64,000 nt of DNA from Paenibacillus sp. SC116 (GTDB taxonomy: Bacteria; Bacillota; Bacilli; Paenibacillales; Paenibacillaceae). Position 1 is the first letter of the stretch; each line of letters begins with the position of its first letter. Below are positions 1 through 8,024 of the stretch, one piece after another. Where the stretch lies: NCBI RefSeq assembly GCF_024733555.1, contig NZ_JANIOF010000004.1, positions 368,680 to 432,679 on the forward strand. The letters run 5' to 3'. Below the pieces are notes generated by a model. The model searched no databases, was not told the origin of the DNA, and saw nothing but the letters and a program-made list of their open reading frames with translations. Both the position numbers and the translations under genes were made by a program.

Positions 1-457
1 AGAGCTGGAACATGGATGAGAACCACAATCCATCACATAAGGTGCGAAGCACGACAGATTTCTCTTTGGACAAACCTTCTTGTTCCCAAGCTTGATGAAA
101 ACGCTCATATTCTTCGGCCCACAAATTTAAAAGCTCTGCATTGTTCGAGACGGTCGCTATCAGACTAGAGTTGACGAGCAGAAAGTCGGGATCTGCGGAC
201 GCTTTCATCGTTGCTTGTAAGTAGGCCTGGCTGTACGGGATAGCGGATTCCAACTCGGCTTCAATCATCTTCCGGAAGCATGCAATGACATGGATGTTCA
301 ATCCCTTTATTAATTCGTCTTTATTGTGAAAATGATACAGCAAACCACCTTTGCTAACACCAGCTTCAGCTGCTACAGCATCAAGTGTCAATTGATTCGC
401 CCCTTTGGAGGCGATAACCTGAGAAGCTGCATTCAAAATCTGTTCGCGTTTGGACAT
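1..457 (-). CDS. TetR/AcrR family transcriptional regulator (3' end outside window)
   Basis: Reading leftward from the ATG at 457-455, the protein begins MSKREQILNAA and continues through a helix-turn-helix typical of TetR repressors (LTLDAVAAEAGVSKGGLLYHF, roughly residues 24-44), followed by an alpha-helical ligand-binding domain. The reading frame stays open to base 1, so the C-terminus is missing. GGTGG lies just upstream of the ATG as the ribosome-binding site. The gene is divergent from the FrnE-like gene at 647, and a perfect palindrome lies between them, so it probably represses itself and perhaps that gene. The ligand cannot be told from the sequence. Confidence 0.9.
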   Translation of the reverse strand, partial: MSKREQILNAASQVIASKGANQLTLDAVAAEAGVSKGGLLYHFHNKDELIKGLNIHVIACFRKMIEAELESAIPYSQAYLQATMKASADPDFLLVNSSLIATVSNNAELLNLWAEEYERFHQAWEQEGLSKEKSVVLRTLCDGLWFSSMFQL

Positions 458-477
458 GTTCGCAACCACCTTACTAT

Positions 478-491
478 ACCGTCTGGACGGT
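478..491. promoter_or_regulatory. Palindromic operator, probable TetR-family binding site
   Basis: ACCGTC-TG-GACGGT is a perfect 6-bp inverted repeat with a 2-bp centre, 21 bases upstream of the TetR start codon. Operators of this form are common for TetR-family autorepressors. Assignment to this regulator is inferred from position. Confidence 0.65.
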
Positions 492-646
492 TTACTAATC
501 AACATTATAGTTTGTAGGTTATGAAGATTCAACTGTGTTACGATGCAAGGTGAAGTATATGAACGTGATTTCAGTTACGTCAGTATAGTTGCTTTCATAT
601 TAATAGTGTGATACTTTAAAGAAACATGATGATGGGAGGGTTTAAA

Positions 647-1354
647 ATGAAAATCGAAATTTGGTCGGACTATATGTGCCCATTTTGTTATATTGGGAAG
701 AAACGATTGGAAACGGCGCTGCAGCAATTTGAGCATCGAGATCAAGTGGAGCTGACGTATCGCAGTTTTGAGTTGGATCCACATGCGCCCCGTGATTTGA
801 ACCAACGTGTAGTAGAAATGTTGGCTGCAAAATACAGCATGAGCATTGAGCAAGCAAGTGCGATGCAAAATCAGGTTGCAGCGCAAGCTTCGACTGTTGG
901 TCTTACGTTTAACTTTGACAAGATGATAAACACCAACACTCGTGATGCTCATCGACTTACTCGTTATGCTTCGGATAAAGGCAAAGGGGCTCAAATGACA
1001 GAACGATTGTTCTTCGCCGCATTTACGGAATCTCAACATGTTGGTAATCGTGACGTGTTAACAGATTTGGCCGTTGAAATTGGCCTTGATCGTGTTGAAG
1101 TAACACAGTTGTGGGAATCAGATGCATACGTACAAGAAGTGCTGGCAGAAGAACAGCGTGCACAAGCGATGGGCGTCCGCGGTGTTCCTTATTTCTTAGT
1201 GGATGGCAAACTCGCGGTTACTGGTGCACAGTCGAGTGAACATTTTACAGAGGCGCTGCAGTATGCGTGGCAGCATCGTGAACAATCTGAAGAAGTGTCG
1301 ACTAACGAGGATGCCGCTGGTTCGGGATGTGTCGATGGAACTTGCTCTGTATAG
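647..1354 (+). CDS. DsbA-family thiol oxidoreductase, FrnE-like
   Basis: A cytoplasmic thioredoxin-fold protein of 235 residues that starts MKIEIWSDYMCPFCYIG. The CPFC redox motif sits at residues 11-14, as in FrnE/DsbA-like 2-hydroxychromene isomerase relatives. The C-terminal tail holds a second cysteine pair, CVDGTC (a CX4C motif). A CX4C pair is also described in FrnE of Deinococcus radiodurans, where it works with the CXXC pair in disulfide exchange under oxidative stress. The ATG at 647 is preferred over the in-frame ATG at 626 because GGGAGGG lies 7 bases before it. A strong terminator follows, so it appears to be monocistronic. The substrate is unknown. Confidence 0.88.
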   Translation: MKIEIWSDYMCPFCYIGKKRLETALQQFEHRDQVELTYRSFELDPHAPRDLNQRVVEMLAAKYSMSIEQASAMQNQVAAQASTVGLTFNFDKMINTNTRDAHRLTRYASDKGKGAQMTERLFFAAFTESQHVGNRDVLTDLAVEIGLDRVEVTQLWESDAYVQEVLAEEQRAQAMGVRGVPYFLVDGKLAVTGAQSSEHFTEALQYAWQHREQSEEVSTNEDAAGSGCVDGTCSV

Positions 1355-1364
1355 CGAATATAAT

Positions 1365-1410
1365 AAAAAGTATCCTGTTGCCACTTCAGTGGGAATAGGA
1401 TACTTTTTTT
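1365..1410 (+). terminator. Rho-independent terminator of the FrnE-like gene
   Basis: AAAAAGTATCC pairs with GGATACTTTTT, with an inner CCACT/AGTGG stem, ending in a run of T. It starts 11 bases after the stop codon. Confidence 0.9.
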
Positions 1411-1502
1411 GTGCATGCAATGATTGTTCGATTGATTAGTAGTCCGAATTGTGATTCTTCTATGGACTAGATGATATAAGATTGGAAAATAGGAGTGATA
1501 GA

Positions 1503-2303
1503 ATGGGTCTGACAACGAATCTACCCCGTGAAGTAGAAACGCTGCTCCAGGCATTTCGGCAGCAGCTACTTATCGAGCTTCCTAATCAAATCTACGGCAT
1601 CTATTTATACGGATCGATTGCACTAGATGCATATGACCCTATAAACAGTGACATTGATATTGTAGTACTATTACATACTGATCCAACAGAGTCTACCATA
1701 CAAACGATCACCCACATTCATCAATCGCTAGTATCGGCTAATCCTTTAGCGAAACGGATGGACGGCATGTTCATTCCTATTCGTTATCTAGGCAAACAAA
1801 ATGACAATGTTCCACCTTATTTGTATGTCACGGATGGAAAGGTACGAAAAGGGAAATGGGATCTAAATGCAGTGACATGGTGGACATTGAAACAACATGG
1901 CATTACGATCTATGGGCCTGAGTGTAAGGAACTGCTCATCGATCTTTGCTGGGATGATGTTGTGCAGACATTGGATTATAACCTCAATCATTATTGGAAG
2001 CGTAGATCCAACAACAGTCTGCCGTTTTTGCAGGATGGCATTCGTGCGGACGCTGTATGTACGATGTGCAGGATTATGTTCAGTCTAGAACATCAACAAG
2101 TTGCTCCTAAAGTTAAGGCTGTAAGGCATGTGCTGAACGAGCTTCCGGAGGAATGGCATCCATTGCTGCTGGAATCCATTGCGATACGTGAGGGACACCG
2201 CAAGTCTCTTTCTATTTGGGCGCGATGGAATCGGGCTAAACAGACTCAAACTTTTCTTCGTTCGATGATTGTTCGAAGTTCGCAAACCTATTTACATAAG
2301 TGA
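1503..2303 (+). CDS. Nucleotidyltransferase-domain protein resembling aminoglycoside adenylyltransferases
   Basis: The 266-residue protein has the polymerase-beta-type nucleotidyltransferase signature GSIALDAYDPINSDIDIVV (near residues 36-54), including the GS pair and the DID metal-binding aspartates. Its second half contains WDLNAVTWWTLKQHGITIYG, like the DUF4111 domain of AadA/ANT(3'')-ANT(9) enzymes. Such proteins transfer AMP to aminoglycosides, but many chromosomal relatives have no proven resistance role. The ATG at 1503 is chosen because AGGAG lies 7 bases upstream; a TTG at 1482 would start inside that leader. Confidence 0.8.
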   Translation: MGLTTNLPREVETLLQAFRQQLLIELPNQIYGIYLYGSIALDAYDPINSDIDIVVLLHTDPTESTIQTITHIHQSLVSANPLAKRMDGMFIPIRYLGKQNDNVPPYLYVTDGKVRKGKWDLNAVTWWTLKQHGITIYGPECKELLIDLCWDDVVQTLDYNLNHYWKRRSNNSLPFLQDGIRADAVCTMCRIMFSLEHQQVAPKVKAVRHVLNELPEEWHPLLLESIAIREGHRKSLSIWARWNRAKQTQTFLRSMIVRSSQTYLHK

Positions 2304-2613
2304 GCAGCGATCAAGGTGAAATGAAGCTTTCCTAGTAGCAAGAGGTTTACTTCGATAGAGTGGATGGTAGTATGGTCCGTATGGTGGACACATTCTATAG
2401 CGGTAGGACGCAAGTAGGGACAACAGATGCATTTCATTCGGTTGACCCTATACATCCTGTGTTAGCTGATTAGGAAGCAATCGATAGGTACCTCGTATTT
2501 ATGAGTTTTACAAGAAGCGGTAGTCTCGCAAAGTGAGCAAGCGAGGTGATTTCGGAGTATATACTGGATAAGTTAGTTCACGGACGTGCGGCTAGCGTGT
2601 GCTGCTCGTTTTT

Positions 2614-2943
2614 TTATTCGGATGACTTATCACTGCTGGATTGTTGTTTATTAAAGGAAAATGTCAGCAGCCAGATAACGATAATGACATACCCTATGGT
2701 AACGAAAATCGACCACATTTGTCCTTCCTGTAATTGTTCAAACCAATACTCAAATTCATTTCCATCTCTTCCGATGTTGTTAATCAGCGATACGGCGGGT
2801 ACTAACATGGTGACAGCAGCCACAATAATGGAGAAAAAGGTGTTTTTCTTACGAATAATACTAATGACAGTTGTTACTAGGGTGATAAATAAAAAGCTGT
2901 AATAGACCATCCACACCCAAGACGGCAATGTTTGCATATGCAT
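2614..2943 (-). CDS. Small membrane protein of unknown function
   Basis: The 109-residue protein has three hydrophobic segments (about residues 11-29, 36-55 and 75-95) and a charged, serine-rich C-terminal tail. A strong AGGAGTAGGAGT ribosome-binding site precedes the ATG, which supports it as a real gene. No family is recognised. It stands alone, convergent with the nucleotidyltransferase gene. Confidence 0.6.
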   Translation of the reverse strand: MHMQTLPSWVWMVYYSFLFITLVTTVISIIRKKNTFFSIIVAAVTMLVPAVSLINNIGRDGNEFEYWFEQLQEGQMWSIFVTIGYVIIVIWLLTFSFNKQQSSSDKSSE

Positions 2944-3220
2944 TTCTTACTCCTACTCCTTTTTAGACATCGTCAGCTGATCGTATCTCAGCTCGTGTCT
3001 TATTTGTGTAATCTAAAGCCTATTATAACTAACTTTTTCCATAACGGAAGTGAGTTTTAAAAAGTTTCGCTATTTTTATATAAAAGTTGTAAGTTTTTTT
3101 GACATTTTTGTGTGATATTAAATGATTAATATGAAAATATGTATATAGGATTATGATGGCAACTAGATTAATATCGAAATGTAGGCGATGGAAGGAGTTG
3201 GAGGAAGGTGTCATTCGTAT

Positions 3221-3263
3221 AAAAAAATCGAGCGTGCAGTTATCGGTCAACTACCACGCTCGA
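3221..3263 (-). terminator. Terminator of the YdjM-like gene
   Basis: On the minus strand TCGAGCGTG pairs with CACGCTCGA and is followed by seven T, about 35 bases beyond the stop codon of the gene at 3299-3937. Confidence 0.88.
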
Positions 3264-3298
3264 CATGGTGATCTCAAGAACGACTATTTGTAATGAGG

Positions 3299-3937
3299 TT
3301 ATAATCGAATCGACTTCTTATACAATGGATAGAACCACTTTACTCCTCGTGGGGTTAACGTATCAGCCACTAAATGAGATACATATCCGAGCACAGCTAC
3401 AGCCATAATACCTTCAACTTGAAGCTGCTGTTCTAATCCATAGCCAATCATTCCCCAGAAGATGACCGCCCATATTGTATGCGTTAATCCTCGATGGCTA
3501 AGCCAAGGTGCCCAAGCCACAAACAGTCCGAATCCAATAAGCCAATACATGTGGCTCTGCCAACCGATGAACATTAATACAGCCCCAATTAGGCTGACGA
3601 TGGAATTGCGAATAATACCTTCCTTAGTGACGAAACCAAGTAAGAAAATAATAAATGCGCACATAGCCCATTCCATATTTACATGCTCGTTTATCACATA
3701 TTGATAACCAAGACCAGCAACGAGTACAGCGCCAAGCCATACGATCGATTCGCGAATCCAACGTGATAATTGTCCAATCCGCTTGCTTAGGATACTTGGT
3801 CCATCTAGATCTGCACTGAGAGCAGAAAATGCCGATATGGCTACGTATAAGCCCGCACTCTTAAAGGAGAATGGAAAATAAGCAGCAGCTCCCATGCCGA
3901 TCGTGACGCCAATTGCCAAATGGGTAGTTCCTTTCAT
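3299..3937 (-). CDS. YdjM/DUF457-family membrane-bound metal-dependent hydrolase
   Basis: The 212-residue polytopic membrane protein has the family hallmarks: an N-terminal THLAIG histidine, SADLDGPSILSKR (residues 41-53), LSHRGLTHTIW in the middle and HLVADTLTPRGVKWFYPL near the C-terminus. The histidines and aspartates are typical of the LexA-regulated, membrane-bound metal-dependent hydrolase family (E. coli YdjM). AGGAGG precedes the ATG. A LexA-box-like sequence lies about 50 bp upstream. The substrate is unknown. Confidence 0.85.
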   Translation of the reverse strand: MKGTTHLAIGVTIGMGAAAYFPFSFKSAGLYVAISAFSALSADLDGPSILSKRIGQLSRWIRESIVWLGAVLVAGLGYQYVINEHVNMEWAMCAFIIFLLGFVTKEGIIRNSIVSLIGAVLMFIGWQSHMYWLIGFGLFVAWAPWLSHRGLTHTIWAVIFWGMIGYGLEQQLQVEGIMAVAVLGYVSHLVADTLTPRGVKWFYPLYKKSIRL

Positions 3938-3985
3938 ACTTCCTCCTACTACTTATGTATTACACGGATTTGATTATTGAATAAC

Positions 3986-3999
3986 CAAACGTATGTTTG
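3986..3999 (-). promoter_or_regulatory. LexA (DinR) box-like site upstream of the YdjM homologue
   Basis: CAAACGTATGTTTG matches the Bacillus LexA consensus CGAACRNRYGTTYG at every position but one (A for G at position 2). It lies 49-62 bp upstream of the YdjM-like start codon. In E. coli ydjM is an SOS gene, so the match between family and site is meaningful, although the site has not been tested. Confidence 0.55.
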
Positions 4000-4277
4000 T
4001 ATTTATTATACATATATTTGGGATTGTAAACAATGGGTTTAGTTGTCATATTTGAATGTAGAAGAAATGTAGTGGGGAAATCATTGATAATAGAATGTTA
4101 TTGTGCTGATTGACCAACTAGGGTAATGAAGTGTTGTGATTACAATCAAAATTTTTCTATTGAAAGGAAATAATAGGTTTGAAAACTTTCGAAATAATTC
4201 AACAAATTTTTGCTTTAATATGATAAATTGTTAAAGGGAAGAAAGTGCCTAACTACTAGATTAGAGGAGGATCATCC

Positions 4278-5909
4278 TTGGATTGGCAAGACATTATTTT
4301 TAAATTTGTAGGTGGATTGGGTTTATTCCTGTTCGGGATTAAGTATATGTCCGACGGTTTGCAAAAATCAGCAGGGGATAAAATGCGGGGTTTGTTAGAG
4401 AAATATACATCGAACCCGGTACTTGGATTGTTGGTTGGTGTTGGAGTTACGGTGCTGATTCAATCTTCGTCAGGTACGACTGTAATGGCAATTGGCTTAG
4501 TGAATGCAGGTCTTATGACATTAAGACAAGCCATTGGTGTTATTATTGGTGCGAACATCGGTACAACGATGACAGCGTTTATCGTTGGCATTAAAATTGA
4601 TGACTATGCGCTGCCTATTATCGCAGTAGGTGCGATATTCTTGTTCTTTTTCACTAAGAAGAAGCTTCAGTACATAGGCCAAGTTATTTTTGGCTTCGGT
4701 ACACTATTCTTAGGATTGTCCACGATGGGCAGTGGCGTTAAGCCGCTTAGCAAGCTTCCTGCTTTTACTGATTTTATGATTCAGCTGCAAGATCAACCGG
4801 TTCTTGCGCTATTAGTAGGTACTGTATTTACACTTATTGTACAAAGCTCCAGTGCAACGATTGGTATTTTGCAAACTATCGCTGACGAAGGCATGATTAG
4901 TTTAATGGGTGCACTTCCGATCCTGTTTGGTGATAATATCGGAACGACGGTTACTGCTGTTCTTGCTTCCATCGGTGCTACCGTAGTCGCAAAGCGTACG
5001 GCACTCGTGCATGTCATTTTCAACGTTGTGGGCTCGATTATTTTCATGCTGCTGCTTCCGCTTGTACACAGTATTGTGCTGTGGCTTGGAGAAGGGGTGA
5101 ACATCCGTATGCAGATCGCATATGCGCATGGAATGTTCAACACGACCAACGCATTGCTCTTCCTGCCGTTCATTCCGGTTTTGGCATGGCTTGTAACGAA
5201 AGTCATCCCAGGAAAAGTACAAGAGATTGAGTTCAAAGCGATTTATTTGGACGAAAGATTGCTAGCAACTCCAGCGGTAGCATTTGGCCAAGCACAGCAT
5301 GAAATTTTGCGTATGGGTCAATTTGCACGCGAGACATTGAATGACGCTTCTACTTACTTCTTCACTAAGGATGCTAAAGTTGGCGAGCTTGCCTTGCAGA
5401 AAGAAGCGCTTATTAACGAGTTGAACCGTAAAATTACGGACTATATGGTGAGAATCAATCAGCAGAATGGACTGTCTGAAGGGCAGTCGGAGAAAGCATC
5501 TGGCTGGTTCCAATTGATAAATGATATCGAACGAATTGGCGATCACGCAGAGAACATTGCGGAATTGTCTGAATTTAGCATTAATAAGAAAGTAGATTTG
5601 TCCAGCGAAGCTGGGGCTGAGTTAAAAGAGATGACTACACTTACAGATAAGACAGTGGAGCGGGCATTGTTCTCCTTGGAGCACACGGATGCTCAAGCTG
5701 CGCAGCAGGTATTGGAATATGAGCGTGAACTTGATGAGATGGAGAAGAAATTCCGTAAAAATCATATTCAGCGCCTAAATCAAAATCAATGCTCAGGCAG
5801 TTCTGGAGCCGTGTATCTCGATATCCTCAGTAATCTTGAGCGTGTTGGAGACCATAGTAAAAATATTGCTCAATTCGTTATTCATGAAGAAGAGTTATTG
5901 AAGAAATAG
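4278..5909 (+). CDS. Na/Pi cotransporter family protein with C-terminal PhoU-like domain
   Basis: A 543-residue protein with two copies of the NptA/YjbB transport motif, QSSSGTT (near residue 62) and QSSSATIG (near residue 195), within about eight membrane segments in the first 310 residues. The last 200 residues form a helical PhoU-like domain with the repeated signature ERIGDHAENI and ERVGDHSKNI. The family moves inorganic phosphate with sodium. The TTG at 4278 is chosen because GAGGAGG lies 8 bases upstream. The 340-bp AT-rich leader shows no convincing Pho box. It is a single-gene unit ending in a strong terminator. Confidence 0.92.
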   Translation: MDWQDIIFKFVGGLGLFLFGIKYMSDGLQKSAGDKMRGLLEKYTSNPVLGLLVGVGVTVLIQSSSGTTVMAIGLVNAGLMTLRQAIGVIIGANIGTTMTAFIVGIKIDDYALPIIAVGAIFLFFFTKKKLQYIGQVIFGFGTLFLGLSTMGSGVKPLSKLPAFTDFMIQLQDQPVLALLVGTVFTLIVQSSSATIGILQTIADEGMISLMGALPILFGDNIGTTVTAVLASIGATVVAKRTALVHVIFNVVGSIIFMLLLPLVHSIVLWLGEGVNIRMQIAYAHGMFNTTNALLFLPFIPVLAWLVTKVIPGKVQEIEFKAIYLDERLLATPAVAFGQAQHEILRMGQFARETLNDASTYFFTKDAKVGELALQKEALINELNRKITDYMVRINQQNGLSEGQSEKASGWFQLINDIERIGDHAENIAELSEFSINKKVDLSSEAGAELKEMTTLTDKTVERALFSLEHTDAQAAQQVLEYERELDEMEKKFRKNHIQRLNQNQCSGSSGAVYLDILSNLERVGDHSKNIAQFVIHEEELLKK

Positions 5910-5912
5910 ATG

Positions 5913-5955
5913 AAAAGCGTCGATCACTAGTCAAATGAGGTGATCGACGCTTTTT
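5913..5955 (+). terminator. Bidirectional terminator after the Na/Pi cotransporter gene
   Basis: AAAAGCGTCGATCAC pairs with GTGATCGACGCTTTTT. It follows the stop codon immediately and could also end transcription of the broken gene at 5982-6389 on the minus strand. Confidence 0.92.
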
Positions 5956-5981
5956 CATTTTGCCTAAAATAGTTTGGTGTA

Positions 5982-6389
5982 CTATTGCAAGTGAATTGTA
6001 ATGGTACTATGACTTGGAGTTACAGGGAGGGCTTGATATCCTCCAGCAGCCACTACAACTCCCTCTTGCTTAAGAGCATGGAGAATTATTAAATGATTAT
6101 GATTTTCAGTTAATTGAACGGTATAATTCGTAGTACTCGCTGGTACTGTAGTTTGGGCTACGCTATTACCGTTCATTAAGTTGAAAACGATAATTTGATA
6201 ACCTTCCGCACTTGGGATTTAATCCTAATTTATTTGAGATGTGATATAGCTAAGTGTAGGGGGTGTCACACTGTTTTGTGCTTTAGTAGATGTAGTAAGA
6301 GCAGGGGCCTGTTGGATTTGCTGTGCAAGAGCTGGGACGGCAGAAGTCAAAAGAGCAAAAGCTGCAAGACTGATGATCGTTTTTTTCAT
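5982..6389 (-). pseudogene. Secreted-protein gene broken by two in-frame stop codons
   Basis: From ATG 6389 the minus strand encodes a clear signal peptide (MKKTIISLAAFALLTSAVPALA) and about 32 more residues, then meets TAG (6227-6225) and, one codon later, TAA (6221-6219). The same frame then continues open for about 80 codons (IPSAEGYQIIVFNLMNG onward) to the stop at 5982. GAGGAGTG precedes the start. Because frame and composition continue unchanged, this looks like a single 136-codon gene with two nonsense codons. A sequencing error or a genuine 54-residue secreted peptide is also possible. The product family is not recognised. Confidence 0.6.
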
Positions 6390-6431
6390 AAACCTATCAC
6401 TCCTCAGTATTTTTGAACTTTTGTCCCAAAT

Positions 6432-6459
6432 AAAAAAGCCCTTGTTAAAGGGCTTTTTA
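6432..6459 (-). terminator. Terminator of the gene at 6532-6837
   Basis: On the minus strand AAAAAGCCCT pairs with AGGGCTTTTTT around a 7-base loop, with T-runs on both sides. It lies about 70 bases beyond the stop codon. Confidence 0.85.
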
Positions 6460-6531
6460 TTAAGAGGTATGGATTCACTAGAACCAACGAAACCTATCAG
6501 CTCTAGTTTTTTCACTGCGGAAGACTCAGTG

Positions 6532-6837
6532 TTATTTCTTATCAGAACGCGCTTGTATCTCTTCCGTTACAACAAAAGCAAGGTCCTCATTTCCGAATAG
6601 AGAGAGAATTGCGAGTACGGTATCATCGAGAATATCTCCTGCCTCTTCCTTGGATACGGTCAATTCCATTGCTTGCTGGAGCAAATGGTTGTCTACTTGT
6701 TTCGGGTAGGCTTTTTGATAGAGCGCCACAGGATCAAGATTGTTATTGATGCACCATTGCGCAAAAATAAGAATCATCATGTTCTCTTCCTGTTGATAGG
6801 TGCGGATAATTTGTTCTTCCATTTCTTTCGTGTTCAT
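6532..6837 (-). CDS. Conserved-looking cytoplasmic protein of unknown function
   Basis: The 101-residue acidic, helical protein begins MNTKEMEEQIIRTYQQEE and has no signal peptide or membrane segment. An AGGAGA site lies just before the ATG, and a terminator follows. It is divergent from the IF-3-like operon at 6904 with only 66 bp between the starts, so the two promoters must overlap. The family is not recognised. Confidence 0.65.
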   Translation of the reverse strand: MNTKEMEEQIIRTYQQEENMMILIFAQWCINNNLDPVALYQKAYPKQVDNHLLQQAMELTVSKEEAGDILDDTVLAILSLFGNEDLAFVVTEEIQARSDKK

Positions 6838-6903
6838 TGATAAATCTCCTTACAGAAGGTAATATGGGTTCATTCATTATAACGAAGGAGCAGGTGGTAT
6901 ACA

Positions 6904-7380
6904 ATGATTATCAATAACAAGATTAAAGCTGCTGAGGTTCAATTGACTGGTATAGATGGAGAAGATCTCGGGATTGTACCAACATCAGAGGCGCTGGCAA
7001 TGGCGAAGAGGTTGAAAGTTGATCTCGTTTGTACATCGATGATGAGCAGCCCACCTCCGTGTAAGCTGGTACGTGCTGGAGCGGCAAAGGAAGAAGCACA
7101 ACAAGCTCGTAAACGCGAGCAGAATGCAAAAGTGAAAGAGATCCGCCTAACTCCTCAAATTGAAGAGCATGATTACGAGACTAAGAAGCAGCAGGCAGAA
7201 CGTATTTTACGAGCTGGGGATGCCGTTCTTCTCGTCGTTCGTATTTCGGGCAAGGAAGGCGAAAAGGCGAAGAAGTTGCTTGAAGAGCTGTTGCGTGATT
7301 TGGCAGCCGTGGGTGTGAAACAATCGGGCATTCAATTAAGTGGTAAGCAGGCAGCTGTACAGTTGAACCCAGTTGCATGA
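6904..7380 (+). CDS. Translation initiation factor IF-3-like protein (divergent paralogue)
   Basis: The 158-residue protein follows the IF-3 layout. The N-domain (IINNKIKAAEVQLTGIDGEDLGIVPTSEAL in form, residues 2-31) is followed by a lysine-rich linker and a C-domain opening VKEIRLTPQIEEHDYETK. Authentic IF-3 is about 170-180 residues and carries DYGKYKYE after the PPVC segment and an RGRE motif in the C-domain. Here these read VRAGAAKEE and SGKE, so key ribosome-contact residues are changed. It is therefore more likely a specialised paralogue than the housekeeping infC product. Its stop codon overlaps the start of the response regulator (ATGA), which indicates translational coupling. Confidence 0.8.
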   Translation: MIINNKIKAAEVQLTGIDGEDLGIVPTSEALAMAKRLKVDLVCTSMMSSPPPCKLVRAGAAKEEAQQARKREQNAKVKEIRLTPQIEEHDYETKKQQAERILRAGDAVLLVVRISGKEGEKAKKLLEELLRDLAAVGVKQSGIQLSGKQAAVQLNPVA

Positions 7381-8024
7381 ATATTTTAGTCGCAGATGAT
7401 GAATGGCAAATGGTGAAGTTGATCCAAGTATATTTTGAGCAAGCAGGATTTCAAGTGCATACGGCCAAAAATGGGGAAGAAGCGCTTGAAATTATTGAAC
7501 ATCACTCCATTGATCTGGCGGTACTGGATTGGATGATGCCGATTATGAGCGGTATTCAAGCGTGTAAAGAGATGAAGCGACGGGGTCAAATAAAAGTATT
7601 GATGTTAACCGCAAAAGGCGATCACGAAGCAGAACTCCAAGCGTTGGAAGCGGGAGCAGATGATTATGTGAAAAAGCCTTTTGATCCGCGTGTATTGCTT
7701 ATACGAGCTAAGAAGCTGCTGCAAATAGACGGACAAGCTCGAATTGGAGATTTAGTTATCGATAGGGAAGGTCATAAAGTATGGAAAGCAGGCAAAGATT
7801 TGCACGTAACGAAGAAGGAATTTCAACTGCTGAAGTGTTTTATGAACAATCGAGGACGTGTCCTTACCCGAGAGGTATTGCTGGATCAAGTGTGGGGCAT
7901 TGATTATGTTGGCGAAGATCGAACTGTAGATACACATATTCGCAGGCTGAGAGAGAAAATCGGTGAAGAGTGGATTGTAACCCATAGAGGACTTGGATAC
8001 AGTTTTGAACATAACCATGAATAA
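7377..8024 (+). CDS. OmpR/PhoB-family response regulator
   Basis: The 215-residue protein has a receiver domain with the acidic pocket ADDEW, the phospho-acceptor D51 in VLDWMMP, the conserved T in LTAKGD and K in KKPF. A winged-helix DNA-binding domain follows (VTKKEFQLL ... VWGIDYVGEDRTVDTHIRRLREKIG). It overlaps the IF-3-like gene by 4 bases and the kinase gene by 8 bases, so the three are one operon. The regulon is not evident. Confidence 0.93.
   Translation: MNILVADDEWQMVKLIQVYFEQAGFQVHTAKNGEEALEIIEHHSIDLAVLDWMMPIMSGIQACKEMKRRGQIKVLMLTAKGDHEAELQALEAGADDYVKKPFDPRVLLIRAKKLLQIDGQARIGDLVIDREGHKVWKAGKDLHVTKKEFQLLKCFMNNRGRVLTREVLLDQVWGIDYVGEDRTVDTHIRRLREKIGEEWIVTHRGLGYSFEHNHE

Noticed and set aside
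2304..2545. A possible decayed gene between the nucleotidyltransferase and the small membrane protein (a frame reading FDRVDGSMVRMVDTFYSGRT).
   Set aside because: The frame contains a stop, has no start site, and could not be matched to a family by eye.
4140..4277. Possible Pho boxes (TT(A/C/T)ACA repeats) upstream of the Na/Pi cotransporter.
   Set aside because: Only single partial matches such as TTCAACA were found, without the 11-bp spacing of a PhoP tandem site.
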